DNA from: Chloroflexota bacterium
Lineage (GTDB): Bacteria; Chloroflexota; Anaerolineae; UBA4142
Assembly (NCBI GenBank): GCA_023381515.1
Contig: JAMCQI010000065.1
Coordinates: forward strand, 1-41,062
Reading direction: 5' to 3'
DNA length: 41,062 nucleotides
Below, one piece after another: positions 1 to 7,021 of this stretch. The notes below the pieces were generated by a model that searched no databases, was not told the DNA's origin, and saw only the letters and a program-made list of their open reading frames with translations. The translations under genes and the position numbers were made by a program. How positions within the stretch are numbered: the stretch's first letter is position 1; each line of letters opens with the position of its first letter.

Positions 1-301
1 CTTGGAAAGGCGAACATTTGGGAATTACAATGGTGGCGGTCGGCGTCGCGCTATACTTTTCCGTGGCGCGCGCCGCGCAGCGTTTGTCGCATCCGTCAAT
101 GGCAATCGTCGGATAGAACTTGGCAAAGGCGCGTTCCTTGTCATTCCCCGCGAGAAAGAGCGGGAGGCACAGCGTCACGGTGTCCGCGGGTCGCAAGCGT
201 TCGAGCGCCCGGAGGGTGGCCGCGCGAGAAAGGGTCCCTTCGGGCAACTCTTCGCCGCTGCAACAGATGAGTCCCACTTTCTTCTTCGGCAGAATTGGCA
301 T
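1..301 (-). CDS. DGC-type putative zinc-binding protein (3' end cut by window edge)
   Basis: The minus-strand frame starts with ATG at 299-301 and stays open to the left edge, so only about 100 N-terminal residues are visible. It begins MPILPKKKVGLICCSG and later has CLPLFLAG and IDGCDKRCA. The early CCSG, the central Cys and the DGC motif are the pattern of the DGC family of putative zinc-binding proteins, whose biochemical function is not established; the cysteines presumably bind metal. The start lies 2 bases past the stop of the next gene (304-735), which carries the same motifs, so the two form a tandem paralogous pair in one transcript behind a lipoyl carrier gene. A redox or metal-handling role is inference only. 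Confidence 0.75.
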   Translation of the reverse strand, partial: MPILPKKKVGLICCSGEELPEGTLSRAATLRALERLRPADTVTLCLPLFLAGNDKERAFAKFYPTIAIDGCDKRCAARATEKYSATPTATIVIPKCSPFQ

Positions 302-303
302 TC

Positions 304-735
304 CTAATCCCCCTCTCCCTGCTCTTGGCTTTCATCCCTCAGCTCGTCCACCTTGGCCGCGATCTCCTCGGCGAGAATCCGCGCCATCGTGCGTCCCGCC
401 TCGCCCAGTTCGCTCACCGCGCGCACTTTCAATTCGCGGTGCTTGCGGAACACGTCGTAGACGCGGTACTCCGCCGCGGGCTTGCCGCCCGCCGCCTCGA
501 CATTCACTCGGGCGCACGCGGACGGACAGCCGTCGATCGTGATCGTGGGCTGATCGCGAACCTGCGCTTGCGCGTCCGCATCGCCCAACGTCAAGAGCGA
601 AAGGCAAACCGCGTCGGTCGCGTCGGGGCGCAATTCTTCAAGCAACTGGTACATGGCATCCCGTCCCACGCTGCCATACGCTTTGCCGATGCCGCTGCAC
701 GGCACGATCATCACCCTCGGTCGCGGGGCACTCAT
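304..735 (-). CDS. DGC-type putative zinc-binding protein
   Basis: A 143-residue soluble protein. Visible motifs are PCSG near residue 12, a central Cys in VCLS, and IDGCPSACA near residue 87; the charged C-terminal tail contains a helix rich in Glu and Lys. This Cys arrangement matches the DGC family of putative zinc-binding proteins, as in the gene immediately downstream at 1-301. The start codon overlaps the stop of the upstream lipoyl-carrier gene in an ATGA arrangement (732-735), typical of translational coupling. Function is unknown. The pairing with a GcvH-like carrier, ArsR regulators and a CXXC protein suggests sulfur, thiol or metal chemistry, which is inference from neighbours. Confidence 0.78.
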   Translation of the reverse strand: MSAPRPRVMIVPCSGIGKAYGSVGRDAMYQLLEELRPDATDAVCLSLLTLGDADAQAQVRDQPTITIDGCPSACARVNVEAAGGKPAAEYRVYDVFRKHRELKVRAVSELGEAGRTMARILAEEIAAKVDELRDESQEQGEGD

Positions 736-1172
736 TTCTCTCGCTCCAATTCGGCGCGCGCTTTCATCTGCGGCAGATAGGTTTCGGCATCGAGCAACGT
801 ATCATAGTCCGCCATATGGGCCGGTTCGAGTTCGGCGAGCCACCCGTCGCCGTACGGGTCGCTATTGAGCAACTCCGGGTGCTCGCCCAGTCTTTCGTTC
901 ACGGAGACCACGGTGCCCGCGAGAGGAGTGGGAATCACCAAATCCACTTTGATCGTCTCGAGCGCCGCGAGCTCATCGTTCACGGCCAGCGCCGTTCCGA
1001 CGGGTTTGACATGCACAAACGCGACATCGCCGGATTTTTGCTGAAGATAATCCGTGACACCCACGCGGACGCGGTCACCCTCGCGTTTTGCCCACACGTC
1101 CGCGTTGTTGAAGCGATAACCACGCGCCGCGCGAAAGACGAACTTGTCGATGGCAGCTTCCACAAATTCCAT
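732..1172 (-). CDS. GcvH-like lipoyl carrier protein
   Basis: A 146-residue protein of the glycine cleavage H-protein type, a small beta-barrel that carries lipoate on one lysine. The motif ETIKVDLVIPTPLAGTVV around residues 72-89 is the lipoylation loop with Lys75 as the expected attachment site, followed by the conserved NERLGEHPELLNSDPYGDGWL region. The start ATG at 1170-1172 has the Shine-Dalgarno AAAGGAG five bases upstream. No glycine cleavage P, T or L protein is nearby; the neighbours are two DGC proteins and an ArsR regulator, so this may be a dedicated carrier (as in lipoate-binding proteins of sulfur oxidation) instead of a glycine-cleavage subunit. That alternative role is inferred, not shown. 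Confidence 0.85.
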   Translation of the reverse strand: MEFVEAAIDKFVFRAARGYRFNNADVWAKREGDRVRVGVTDYLQQKSGDVAFVHVKPVGTALAVNDELAALETIKVDLVIPTPLAGTVVSVNERLGEHPELLNSDPYGDGWLAELEPAHMADYDTLLDAETYLPQMKARAELEREK

Positions 1173-1482
1173 GCGACTCCTTTCGGATTGAAGGACTGTT
1201 CACCCCGAGTCGATCCAGAACGGCAAAGATGCGCGGATCCCTCACGTGATAGAGTACGTTCCACCCTCTCTTGCGCGTGTCTACCAAACCCGCTTCACGC
1301 AAATAACCGAGCTGCTGTGAGATGTACGGCTGCCGCTTGCCAAGCCAAGCGGTCAACTGGCACACGCAGGCGTCCGCCTCCCGCAAGGCGAAGAGAATGC
1401 GCAAGCGCCCCGGATGGGCGAGGGCCTTGAGGATCTGTACTTGGCGACAACCCGCATGTCTTGAGCTGTTCATTTTGACCAT
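1075..1482 (-). CDS. ArsR/SmtB-family winged-helix repressor
   Basis: A 135-residue ArsR-type regulator. Residues 17-100 hold the winged helix: ILKALAHPGRLRILFALRE, the recognition helix QPYISQQLGYLREAGLV, and the wing KRGWNVLYHV. CVCQL is the position of the classic metal- or thiol-sensing Cys pair of this family. The reading frame runs 98 bases into the downstream lipoyl-carrier gene, so its last 30 or so residues are encoded on top of that gene's Shine-Dalgarno and start; this is unusually long for a coupled pair and could mean a natural long overlap or a lost earlier stop. Two starts are possible (1482 or 1473); neither has a strong Shine-Dalgarno, and a perfect palindrome sits exactly at the start, suggesting a short-leader autoregulated gene. 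Confidence 0.85.
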   Translation of the reverse strand: MVKMNSSRHAGCRQVQILKALAHPGRLRILFALREADACVCQLTAWLGKRQPYISQQLGYLREAGLVDTRKRGWNVLYHVRDPRIFAVLDRLGVNSPSIRKESHGICGSCHRQVRLSRGAWLSLQQRGRVGKTRG

Positions 1483-1496
1483 TCAAGATATTGAAT
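1481..1496. promoter_or_regulatory. Probable ArsR operator
   Basis: ATTCAA, then GATA, then TTGAAT: a perfect 6-bp inverted repeat with a 4-bp spacer at the start of the ArsR gene at 1075-1482. ArsR-family repressors usually bind such AT-rich dyads over their own promoters. A half-site with the same ATTCAA sequence lies upstream of the second ArsR gene at 2347-2352. Assignment as operator is inference from position and symmetry. Confidence 0.55.
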
Positions 1497-1634
1497 ATAG
1501 TGTAGTCAAACCAAGTCCGGATTGTGTCCAAATCGAGTCTCATTGGGTTTCAGTACCGTTGTGCCACTGCACGAGGAAAGTGGAGCCCGACGACCTTCAG
1601 CGCGGTAGCTCGTCCCGCTTCCATCCGGCCGGTT

Positions 1635-1901
1635 TCAAGGGTTGATGGGGGTGTTCAGCACCTCGCGGATCCATTCCGCGATTTGCGCCTTCGTCGGTAG
1701 GTCTTGCCCGCCAGACCAGACCAATTGACCGTTAATGACCAGGCCTGGCGGATCTCCCAACATCAGACGCTCCATCTCGTGGGGCGTCGTGATTTTTGAG
1801 ACGCGCGCCTCTCGGAGGCCGAGATCGGATAGCGTCTGCATCACGAGCATTTCGAGCTTGAGGCAATTTGAGCAACTCGGCCCAAGGATCTGGAGCTCCA
1901 T
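1635..1901 (-). CDS. Thioredoxin-like small redox-active disulfide protein
   Basis: An 88-residue protein with an N-terminal beta strand followed by the redox motif CSNC (residues 10-13 in GPSCSNCLKLE), then a PPGLVINGQLVWSGG segment containing the cis-Pro-like turn of the thioredoxin fold. This is the thioredoxin_3 / small redox-active disulfide protein family, commonly encoded beside ArsR regulators and arsenite or thiol permeases. The start at 1899-1901 has a strong AGGAGG seven bases upstream. It lies 60 bases downstream of the second ArsR gene and is probably co-transcribed with it. Substrate unknown. Confidence 0.85.
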   Translation of the reverse strand: MELQILGPSCSNCLKLEMLVMQTLSDLGLREARVSKITTPHEMERLMLGDPPGLVINGQLVWSGGQDLPTKAQIAEWIREVLNTPINP

Positions 1902-1961
1902 TGCGTACCTCCTGACCGAATGCCACGGCGAAAGGGTGCTGCACTAGATTCGACAGCGCCG

Positions 1962-2330
1962 TTAGGTATGGTGAGTTCTAGCTTGCCCACTGGTTTCGCA
2001 TTTCGGGCAAGGACACCCCGCTAGGACTTGGGGGGTAGCCTTCACGCGCTCTACACCCGCCACAGCGTTCACCGCGTCGAGAAGGTTGAACAAGCGTGGG
2101 TCCTTGACCCGATAGTAAACCCGCAAGCCATCCTTGCGATCTTCGATGAGTCCCGCTTGCCGCAGAAACATCAGCTGCTGCGACACGTACGCCTGACGTT
2201 GATGCAGAGCGGCTGTCAAATGACAAACACATTCCTCGCCCGAGCGTAAGAGATTGAGGATCTGCCAGCGGGCAGGATGGCCAACCATCTTCATGAGCCG
2301 AACTTGAGTGTGATAACCGTTCTTCGACAA
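1962..2330 (-). CDS. ArsR/SmtB-family winged-helix repressor with C-terminal CPCPKC
   Basis: A 122-residue ArsR-type regulator related to the one at 1075-1482: MKMVGHPARWQILNLL, ECVCHL at the usual sensing Cys pair, recognition helix QAYVSQQLMFLRQAGLI and wing KDGLRVYYRV. The C-terminus adds GCPCPKCETS, three more cysteines that could complete a metal or thiol site. No ATG lies at the expected start: TTG at 2328-2330 gives the full-length protein, and ATG at 2292-2294 would give a shorter one that loses the first helix; I prefer TTG. It is preceded by a good promoter at 2365-2393 and followed by the thioredoxin-like gene. Confidence 0.85.
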   Translation of the reverse strand: MSKNGYHTQVRLMKMVGHPARWQILNLLRSGEECVCHLTAALHQRQAYVSQQLMFLRQAGLIEDRKDGLRVYYRVKDPRLFNLLDAVNAVAGVERVKATPQVLAGCPCPKCETSGQARTHHT

Positions 2331-2364
2331 CGCCGCACTCCATTACATTCAAAATCCTAGATAT

Positions 2365-2393
2365 ATTATACACTTCGCTTTACAACAAGTCAA
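2365..2393 (-). promoter_or_regulatory. Sigma-70-type promoter of the second ArsR-thioredoxin operon
   Basis: Reading the minus strand, TTGACT (2393-2388) is separated by 17 bases from a perfect TATAAT (2370-2365). The ArsR start at 2330 lies about 30 bases downstream, and the ATTCAA half-site at 2347-2352 falls in the leader where a repressor would block transcription. Confidence 0.65.
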
Positions 2394-2409
2394 GCACCTG
2401 CAGGCAGTT

Positions 2410-2611
2410 GAGTGCGGTTCAGATTGGCGGCAACTCGTCATTGCGAGCGACCGTAGGGAGCGAAGCAATCTCACCCGAGCCTGAGATTGCGCCCGCCCCG
2501 CTATGGTCCCGCGGGGTCTGCGGGATGGCACTCCACAAAACGCCGCCGCTTCGCGGCTCCTCGCATTGACGCTCGTCTGTGTCGATTCGCCCCGAAACTG
2601 AACTACACCCA
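2410..2611. repeat. Dispersed MITE-like repeat, copy 1 (202 bp)
   Basis: Nearly the same sequence occurs at 37234-37461. Both copies share the left end GAGTGCGGTTCAGATTGG and the right end CCGAAACTGAACTACACCC; the ends are imperfect inverted repeats of each other (GTGygGTTCAGwTT). The interior holds GCAATCTCA/TGAGATTGC and CCCGCGGGG palindromes. The reverse strand spells LRSLRSLAMT, a translation often seen as spurious proteins from intergenic repeats. This copy lacks 27 bases present in copy 2. A possible 7-bp direct repeat AAGCACC (2392-2398 and 2612-2618) flanks it loosely. The stretch from 2331 to 2682 holds this repeat and the ArsR promoter and no gene. Confidence 0.8.
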
Positions 2612-2682
2612 AAGCACCCCCTGCTACGTAAGGCGGAGGAGGCAGGGCAAGATCCCAACCCGTGCCTGGTATGGGCCGTCGG

Positions 2683-3333
2683 TTACACCTCGCGCACGTC
2701 GAGGACCTGGTTCACGATTGGGCCGATGGCGGCGACCAATTTATCTCGAGTCACATCCTGCACTTTGAATGTGATCTCCCACTGTCCGCCGCTGGTCGGG
2801 GTCGGATCGGCGAGGCCCAAGCCGACAATATCGCCGCCGATCCCAAAGATCGCCTGGGAAAGCTTGGCAACCGTTCCCTTGGCATCCGAGATGGCAACAC
2901 TGATGCGAATGCCCGGACGCCGTGCACCGAGCTGCGCCAGAAAGGCCTTGAAGATGTCGGTCTCGGTAATGATGCCGACGAGCTTGTCCCCCTTCATGAC
3001 CGGCAGTCCGCCGATCCGCTTGTCCGCCATGATCCGCGCGGCTTCCTCCAGGGGCGTATCCTCGGCGACGGTGATGACCTCCCGCGTCATGACCTTGTCC
3101 ATCGTAAGTCGGTTCAATAGACCATGGATTTCCCAAACGCTCAACGAGGTGACGGGAGAGGGAGAGGCATACAAGAGATCACCATCCGATACAATGCCGA
3201 CGAGGCTGCCGCGCCCGTCGAGTATAGGGAGGCGGCGTATCTTTTTCTCGCGCATCACGCCCATCGCGTCCGTGAGGGACGTATCCGGAGTGATCGTGAC
3301 GGGATTTGGAGTCATCCGTTCTCGGACGAGCAT
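2683..3333 (-). CDS. CBS-domain pair plus ACT domain protein (AcuB-like)
   Basis: The ATG at 3331-3333 has a near-perfect GAGGAGG six bases upstream, so this start is preferred over the longer open frame to 3507. The 216-residue product begins MLVRERMTPNPVTITPDTSL, then carries two CBS motifs (RRLPILDGRGSLVGIVSDGDLL and KRIGGLPVMKGDKLVGIITETDI, about residues 5-60 and 80-135) and ends in an ACT-like domain (about 145-216). CBS pairs bind adenosyl nucleotides and ACT domains bind small ligands, often amino acids, so this is probably a cytosolic energy or metabolite sensor; the AcuB family has the same layout. Its target is unknown. A perfect palindrome lies 50 bases upstream of the start. Confidence 0.85.
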   Translation of the reverse strand: MLVRERMTPNPVTITPDTSLTDAMGVMREKKIRRLPILDGRGSLVGIVSDGDLLYASPSPVTSLSVWEIHGLLNRLTMDKVMTREVITVAEDTPLEEAARIMADKRIGGLPVMKGDKLVGIITETDIFKAFLAQLGARRPGIRISVAISDAKGTVAKLSQAIFGIGGDIVGLGLADPTPTSGGQWEITFKVQDVTRDKLVAAIGPIVNQVLDVREV

Positions 3334-3382
3334 GGGAACCTCCTCGGTCGATGACCGCTTTTGAGTGATCATCCAACATTTA

Positions 3383-3404
3383 CCAGTTCTCACTCGAGAA
3401 CTGG
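3383..3404. promoter_or_regulatory. Perfect palindrome upstream of the CBS-ACT gene
   Basis: CCAGTTCTC, ACTC, GAGAACTGG: nine paired bases around a 4-base centre, 50 bases before the CBS-ACT start and about 210 bases after the 3-hydroxyacyl-CoA dehydrogenase stop. There is no T-run on either side, so an operator or leader hairpin fits better than an intrinsic terminator. The remaining bases of 3334-3615 show nothing else I can name. Confidence 0.5.
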
Positions 3405-3615
3405 GGTTGGCTCCGCTAGTATACCACCGAAACCCGCCCGCACGAACACTCTGTGATCGGAACTCCGAGGACTTGCAAGGTCCGCGGTCATCGGCTCTCT
3501 GGGTCATCCCTTTGGCTGCCGCCCATAGATCGTTGTCCGTTTTAGACGGGACCGAGAGCCCGCGTTTGAACGGACGCGGAAATGGAATGACCGTTAGCTT
3601 GGCCGAAATCGGATT

Positions 3616-4560
3616 CTAAGAATGGCGCGCCTCGAGCTGCAGGGTCTGGATAATGAATTCGTCGCGAAGCTCTTTGAGGGCCTCGATGTCCCGCGCCCTC
3701 CAATCGTAAAAGCCCTTGCCGCTCTTGACCCCCAGATCACCCTGACTCACCTTGTCTTCGAGCAGACGCACAGCATGCGGTTCATTGTTCAGCGCCGGCA
3801 GCACGGTGTTCTGAACCGCCATGCCCAAATCCAACCCCACCGCGTCAATGTGCTCGAGGATCCCCCAGACCGGCAGCCGGATGCCTATCCCATTCTTGAT
3901 GGCGCTGTCGACGTCTTCCGGGCTGGCCACTCCTTCTTGCACGAGGCTGGTCGCTTCCCGGATCATGGCTTGCAAAACCCGATTGGCCAGTTGACCGGGA
4001 AGGTCCTTGCGCACGAGGACGGGCTTCTTTCCGCAGGCGCGCAGGAAACCAAGCAAGGCCTGAGCGGTTGCCTCCGCAGTGTAAGGACTCATGACGACTT
4101 CGACCAGCGGGACCAGATGCGGCGGCATCCAGAAATGCGTGGTCGCGATGCGTTCGCGACGTTCTGCCAATTCGGAAATGGCTGTGACGCTCAACCCGGA
4201 CGTGTTCGTGGCGAGAAGCGTCTCCGGGGACGTCAACCGGTCCAGGCGCTGGAACATTTGCCGCTTGGCCTCGAGGTTCTCGTAGATCGCCTCGATGACG
4301 AGTTCTGCATTGGGAACGGCCGAATCGAGCTCCGCGGTGCCGCGGAGAGCAAGCTGGCCGGCCGTGCAGGCGCTTTCGCCGACGAGGTCGTGCCGCCGCA
4401 GCTGGTCCATCAAGCCGCGTGCTTTGTCGAGCCCTTCCTCTACCCACTCGGGTTTCTCGGCGATGAGAGTCACCTGGTAGCCGGCCAGCGCAACGACCGC
4501 GGCGATGCCCGGGCCCATCATCCCGGTACCGATGACGGCGACGTGTTTGATGTTCATCAT
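3616..4560 (-). CDS. 3-hydroxyacyl-CoA dehydrogenase (3-hydroxybutyryl-CoA dehydrogenase-like)
   Basis: A 314-residue NAD-dependent dehydrogenase that would oxidise the 3-hydroxy group of acyl-CoA to the ketone. The N-terminal Rossmann fold is clear: VAVIGTGMMGPGIA (residues 8-20). The catalytic region has NTSGLSVT (Asn119), then THFWMPPHLVPLVEVV with His142 and Glu154 at the family's catalytic positions. The C-terminal domain has GIRLPVWGILEHIDAVGLDL and ends near GKGFYDW, both family landmarks. It is the last gene of the minus-strand uptake/catabolic cluster, 48 bases after the M24 gene. Two adjacent ATGs (4560, 4557) are possible starts. Substrate chain length cannot be read from sequence. 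Confidence 0.9.
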   Translation of the reverse strand: MMNIKHVAVIGTGMMGPGIAAVVALAGYQVTLIAEKPEWVEEGLDKARGLMDQLRRHDLVGESACTAGQLALRGTAELDSAVPNAELVIEAIYENLEAKRQMFQRLDRLTSPETLLATNTSGLSVTAISELAERRERIATTHFWMPPHLVPLVEVVMSPYTAEATAQALLGFLRACGKKPVLVRKDLPGQLANRVLQAMIREATSLVQEGVASPEDVDSAIKNGIGIRLPVWGILEHIDAVGLDLGMAVQNTVLPALNNEPHAVRLLEDKVSQGDLGVKSGKGFYDWRARDIEALKELRDEFIIQTLQLEARHS

Positions 4561-4608
4561 GGCTTTAACTCCAGGTTGAGGGATACCCGCTCGTGGCGAG
4601 CCCCCGGC

Positions 4609-5787
4609 TCACAGATCCACCCGCTGCGGGAATGGGCACAGGCTTTCACAACCGTTGTTCGTAACGGCCAGATTCTCTTCGAGGCGCACACCCCCAAAGC
4701 CAGAGATGTAGATCGCCGGCTCGATGGCAAAGACCATCCCTTCTTCGAGGACGTCCGTGCTGGCCGGGTGCAGGGTGGGCGGCTCGTGGAACTGCAAGCC
4801 AACGCCGTGCCCAAGCTGGTGGTTGAAATACTCCCCCAGGCCGGCGCGATCAATCACCCGACGCGCGAGCGCGTCGAGGTCAGCGCAGCGGGCGCCGGGC
4901 CGGACGGCTTCCATCACCGTATTCACCGCCTCTTGCACGGTGTCGAAAATGCCCTTGGCCCGCTGGTCCGGCGTGCCGACGAAAAACGTGCGGGTCAGGT
5001 CATTAAAATAGCCGTTCGTCACCGCGTCCAATTCGACGAGGACCGGCTCACCCCACGCGATGCGTTTGTCGGTAGAGACACAGAACGGTCGCCACGAATT
5101 GACCGAGTTTTCGCCGGACATGACAAAACAATAGCCGCGCGAGCGGGTCACGTTCTTGTAACCGACCCCGCGGCCGTAGATCTGCCCTTCCACCGCCGCG
5201 GCGACCTCCGCCTCGCGGACTCCGGCCGCGATCATCTCGCGCGCGACCTGATAACCCATCGAGGCCACCTCATTCGTGATCCGAATCTGGTCGATCTCTT
5301 GTTTCGACTTGACCATCCGTGAACGCCGGATCACCTCCGAGGCGTCCACCCAGCGCGCCTGGGGAAGAGCTTGTTTGAGCGCCTGGACCGTCGATTCGGC
5401 GACGACACGGGCTTCGGCGGCAACGTTGTTCCCGCCCACCAGTTCAAAACTCCCTTCGTAGCCGACGACCGCTTTTGTAAAGCCTTTTTCGCTCGCCAAG
5501 TCCCTCAGGAGCGCCTGCGTCTGCGCGGTGGGATTCGCGGGCGCCTGCATGTTGATGAAGCGAAAAGTCCGCTTGTCGGCGACCCAGCCCGCCGCCGCAT
5601 AATCTAGCTCCGAGTACGGCATAATGAGGGTGGCCTCCTCATTGGCCGGAACCACGGCGAGCGACGCCCCGATGACGGGCCAATAGCCAGTCGTGTACAA
5701 GACATTTTCTGGCAGCCGGCACAAAAGGACGTCGATGCCTTCCTTGATCATGATGGCCTTGAGTCGATTCACACGTTCGGTATCCAT
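4609..5787 (-). CDS. M24-family Xaa-Pro peptidase-like / creatinase-like protein
   Basis: A 392-residue two-domain protein: a creatinase/prolidase N-domain (about 1-140, including LCRLPENVLYTTGYWPV) and a pita-bread catalytic domain. Metal-ligand motifs are VELDAVTNGYFNDLTRTF, GHGVGLQFHEPP, AIEPAIY and GVRLEENLAV. The first ligand, normally Asp in a VDxG motif and 11 residues before the second Asp, is Glu here (VELD), while the second Asp, the His and both later Glu are kept. It may therefore be a variant peptidase or a C-N hydrolase of the creatinase type instead of a classic aminopeptidase P. The start has GGGAGAG upstream. It sits between an alcohol dehydrogenase and a 3-hydroxyacyl-CoA dehydrogenase. 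Confidence 0.85.
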   Translation of the reverse strand: MDTERVNRLKAIMIKEGIDVLLCRLPENVLYTTGYWPVIGASLAVVPANEEATLIMPYSELDYAAAGWVADKRTFRFINMQAPANPTAQTQALLRDLASEKGFTKAVVGYEGSFELVGGNNVAAEARVVAESTVQALKQALPQARWVDASEVIRRSRMVKSKQEIDQIRITNEVASMGYQVAREMIAAGVREAEVAAAVEGQIYGRGVGYKNVTRSRGYCFVMSGENSVNSWRPFCVSTDKRIAWGEPVLVELDAVTNGYFNDLTRTFFVGTPDQRAKGIFDTVQEAVNTVMEAVRPGARCADLDALARRVIDRAGLGEYFNHQLGHGVGLQFHEPPTLHPASTDVLEEGMVFAIEPAIYISGFGGVRLEENLAVTNNGCESLCPFPQRVDL

Positions 5788-5880
5788 GTTCTCTCCCTTT
5801 GTGTCCAGGGTGAGTTTCTTGACCGTCTAGGACGCGCTCCGGCGCTCCCCATTGAACAGTTTGTTTCCGCTCCCAGAACG

Positions 5881-6987
5881 CTAGGCGAGTCCGGCTCCCT
5901 CTGTTTCCGGTCCGTTCGGTTCGATAATGACCTTGATCGCGTTTTCACGCCGCCGCACAAAATAATCTAGAGCGGTGGTGAACTGTTCCAGTGGGAACCT
6001 ATGGGTAATGAGGTCGGAGACGACCAATTGTTTCGCCCCGATCAGCGGAATCACGCGGCGCGAGGAGTTGGGATTCGCACGCGACCCATAGATCGCGATC
6101 TCATTGTGCACGATGTATTTAAAGGGCAAAGGCTCGACCACCTGATCCGGCGGGACGCCTACAAGTGCGACGCGGCCGCCCTTTCGCACCATTTCGACGG
6201 CTTGGCGGAACGTTCCAGCGGCGCCGGAACATTCCACAGCTTCGTCGACGCCGACGCCGCCGGTAGCGCCGCGGACAGCCTCGACCGGATCCGTTTTCTC
6301 GAAATCGACGAGGACATCTGCGCCAGCCTTGAGCGAAGCCTGCAGCCGCGCGCCCCGGCCCACGGCGAGGATACGCGCCGCTCCGCGTACACGCGCCAAC
6401 CGCATCGCGATCAGTCCGATGGGACCGGGTCCGATCACGGCGACGGTTCCGCCCGGCGTGATCCCGCAGAGCGCCAGACCGTGTTCCACGACACCAGCCG
6501 TATCGACCATCGCCCCCTCGCCGAAGGTCATCGAATCTGGAATCTTGTCGACGCTCTTGATTGAAATCGCGATGTACTGCGCGTAGGCGCCCTGCGTCGT
6601 AAAGCCGTAATGCCGCTGCCCGGTCTCGGCACAGCCATAGTTCTCGCAGATCGTATAGCGTCCCTCCATGCAATTCTTGCAGTTACCGCAGCCCTTATGG
6701 GCTTGACCGGCGACCCGATCGCCCACCTGGAGGTTCAGAACGTCAGGGCCGAGGGCGACGACCTGCCCCGCCCACTCGTGACCGGGAATAAAGGGATACT
6801 GCGGGGGCCACCTTCCGGCCAGATCGCCGCGCAGGATCTCCGGGTCACTCCCGCAGATGGCGACCGCCCGTACCTTGCACAGAACCTCGCCCGCTCCAGG
6901 AACGGGCACCGGCACCGTCTCGACTTTGAATTTGCCCGGTGATGGTAGCACCAGGGCTCGCATCTGCGCCGGGACTAGATCACGCAT
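5881..6987 (-). CDS. Zinc-dependent medium-chain alcohol/polyol dehydrogenase
   Basis: A 368-residue MDR-superfamily dehydrogenase, sorbitol-dehydrogenase/threonine-dehydrogenase-like. Catalytic zinc ligands are Cys45 (AICGSD) and His70-Glu71 (PGHEWAG); the structural zinc lobe has Cys100, 103, 106 and 114 (GCGNCKNC...TIC). The NAD(P) fold follows as VAVIGPGPIGL. The frame is open further upstream, but the ATG at 6985-6987 has GAGGAG at ideal spacing, so it is preferred to starts at 7002 or 7059. It follows another zinc dehydrogenase gene by 34 bases in the ABC transporter operon, which points to stepwise oxidation of an imported polyol or sugar derivative; the substrate is not known. Confidence 0.9.
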   Translation of the reverse strand: MRDLVPAQMRALVLPSPGKFKVETVPVPVPGAGEVLCKVRAVAICGSDPEILRGDLAGRWPPQYPFIPGHEWAGQVVALGPDVLNLQVGDRVAGQAHKGCGNCKNCMEGRYTICENYGCAETGQRHYGFTTQGAYAQYIAISIKSVDKIPDSMTFGEGAMVDTAGVVEHGLALCGITPGGTVAVIGPGPIGLIAMRLARVRGAARILAVGRGARLQASLKAGADVLVDFEKTDPVEAVRGATGGVGVDEAVECSGAAGTFRQAVEMVRKGGRVALVGVPPDQVVEPLPFKYIVHNEIAIYGSRANPNSSRRVIPLIGAKQLVVSDLITHRFPLEQFTTALDYFVRRRENAIKVIIEPNGPETEGAGLA

Positions 6988-7021
6988 GCCAAGACTCCTC
7001 ATCTCCCCAAATTCGATTCCA

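Noticed and set aside
2349..2612. Minus-strand frame containing LRSLRSLAMT
   Set aside because: It is the translation of the dispersed repeat; the same frame appears in copy 2 with an inserted segment, as expected of non-coding repeat DNA.
2392..2618. AAGCACC direct repeat as target duplication of repeat copy 1
   Set aside because: The left copy is 11 bases away from the repeat end and only 7 bases match, so chance cannot be excluded; only copy 2 has an exact flanking duplication.
3622..5322. Very long plus-strand open frame (566 codons)
   Set aside because: It is antisense to the 3-hydroxyacyl-CoA dehydrogenase and M24 genes, spans both plus their gap, and shows no domain motif; a GC-skewed codon shadow.
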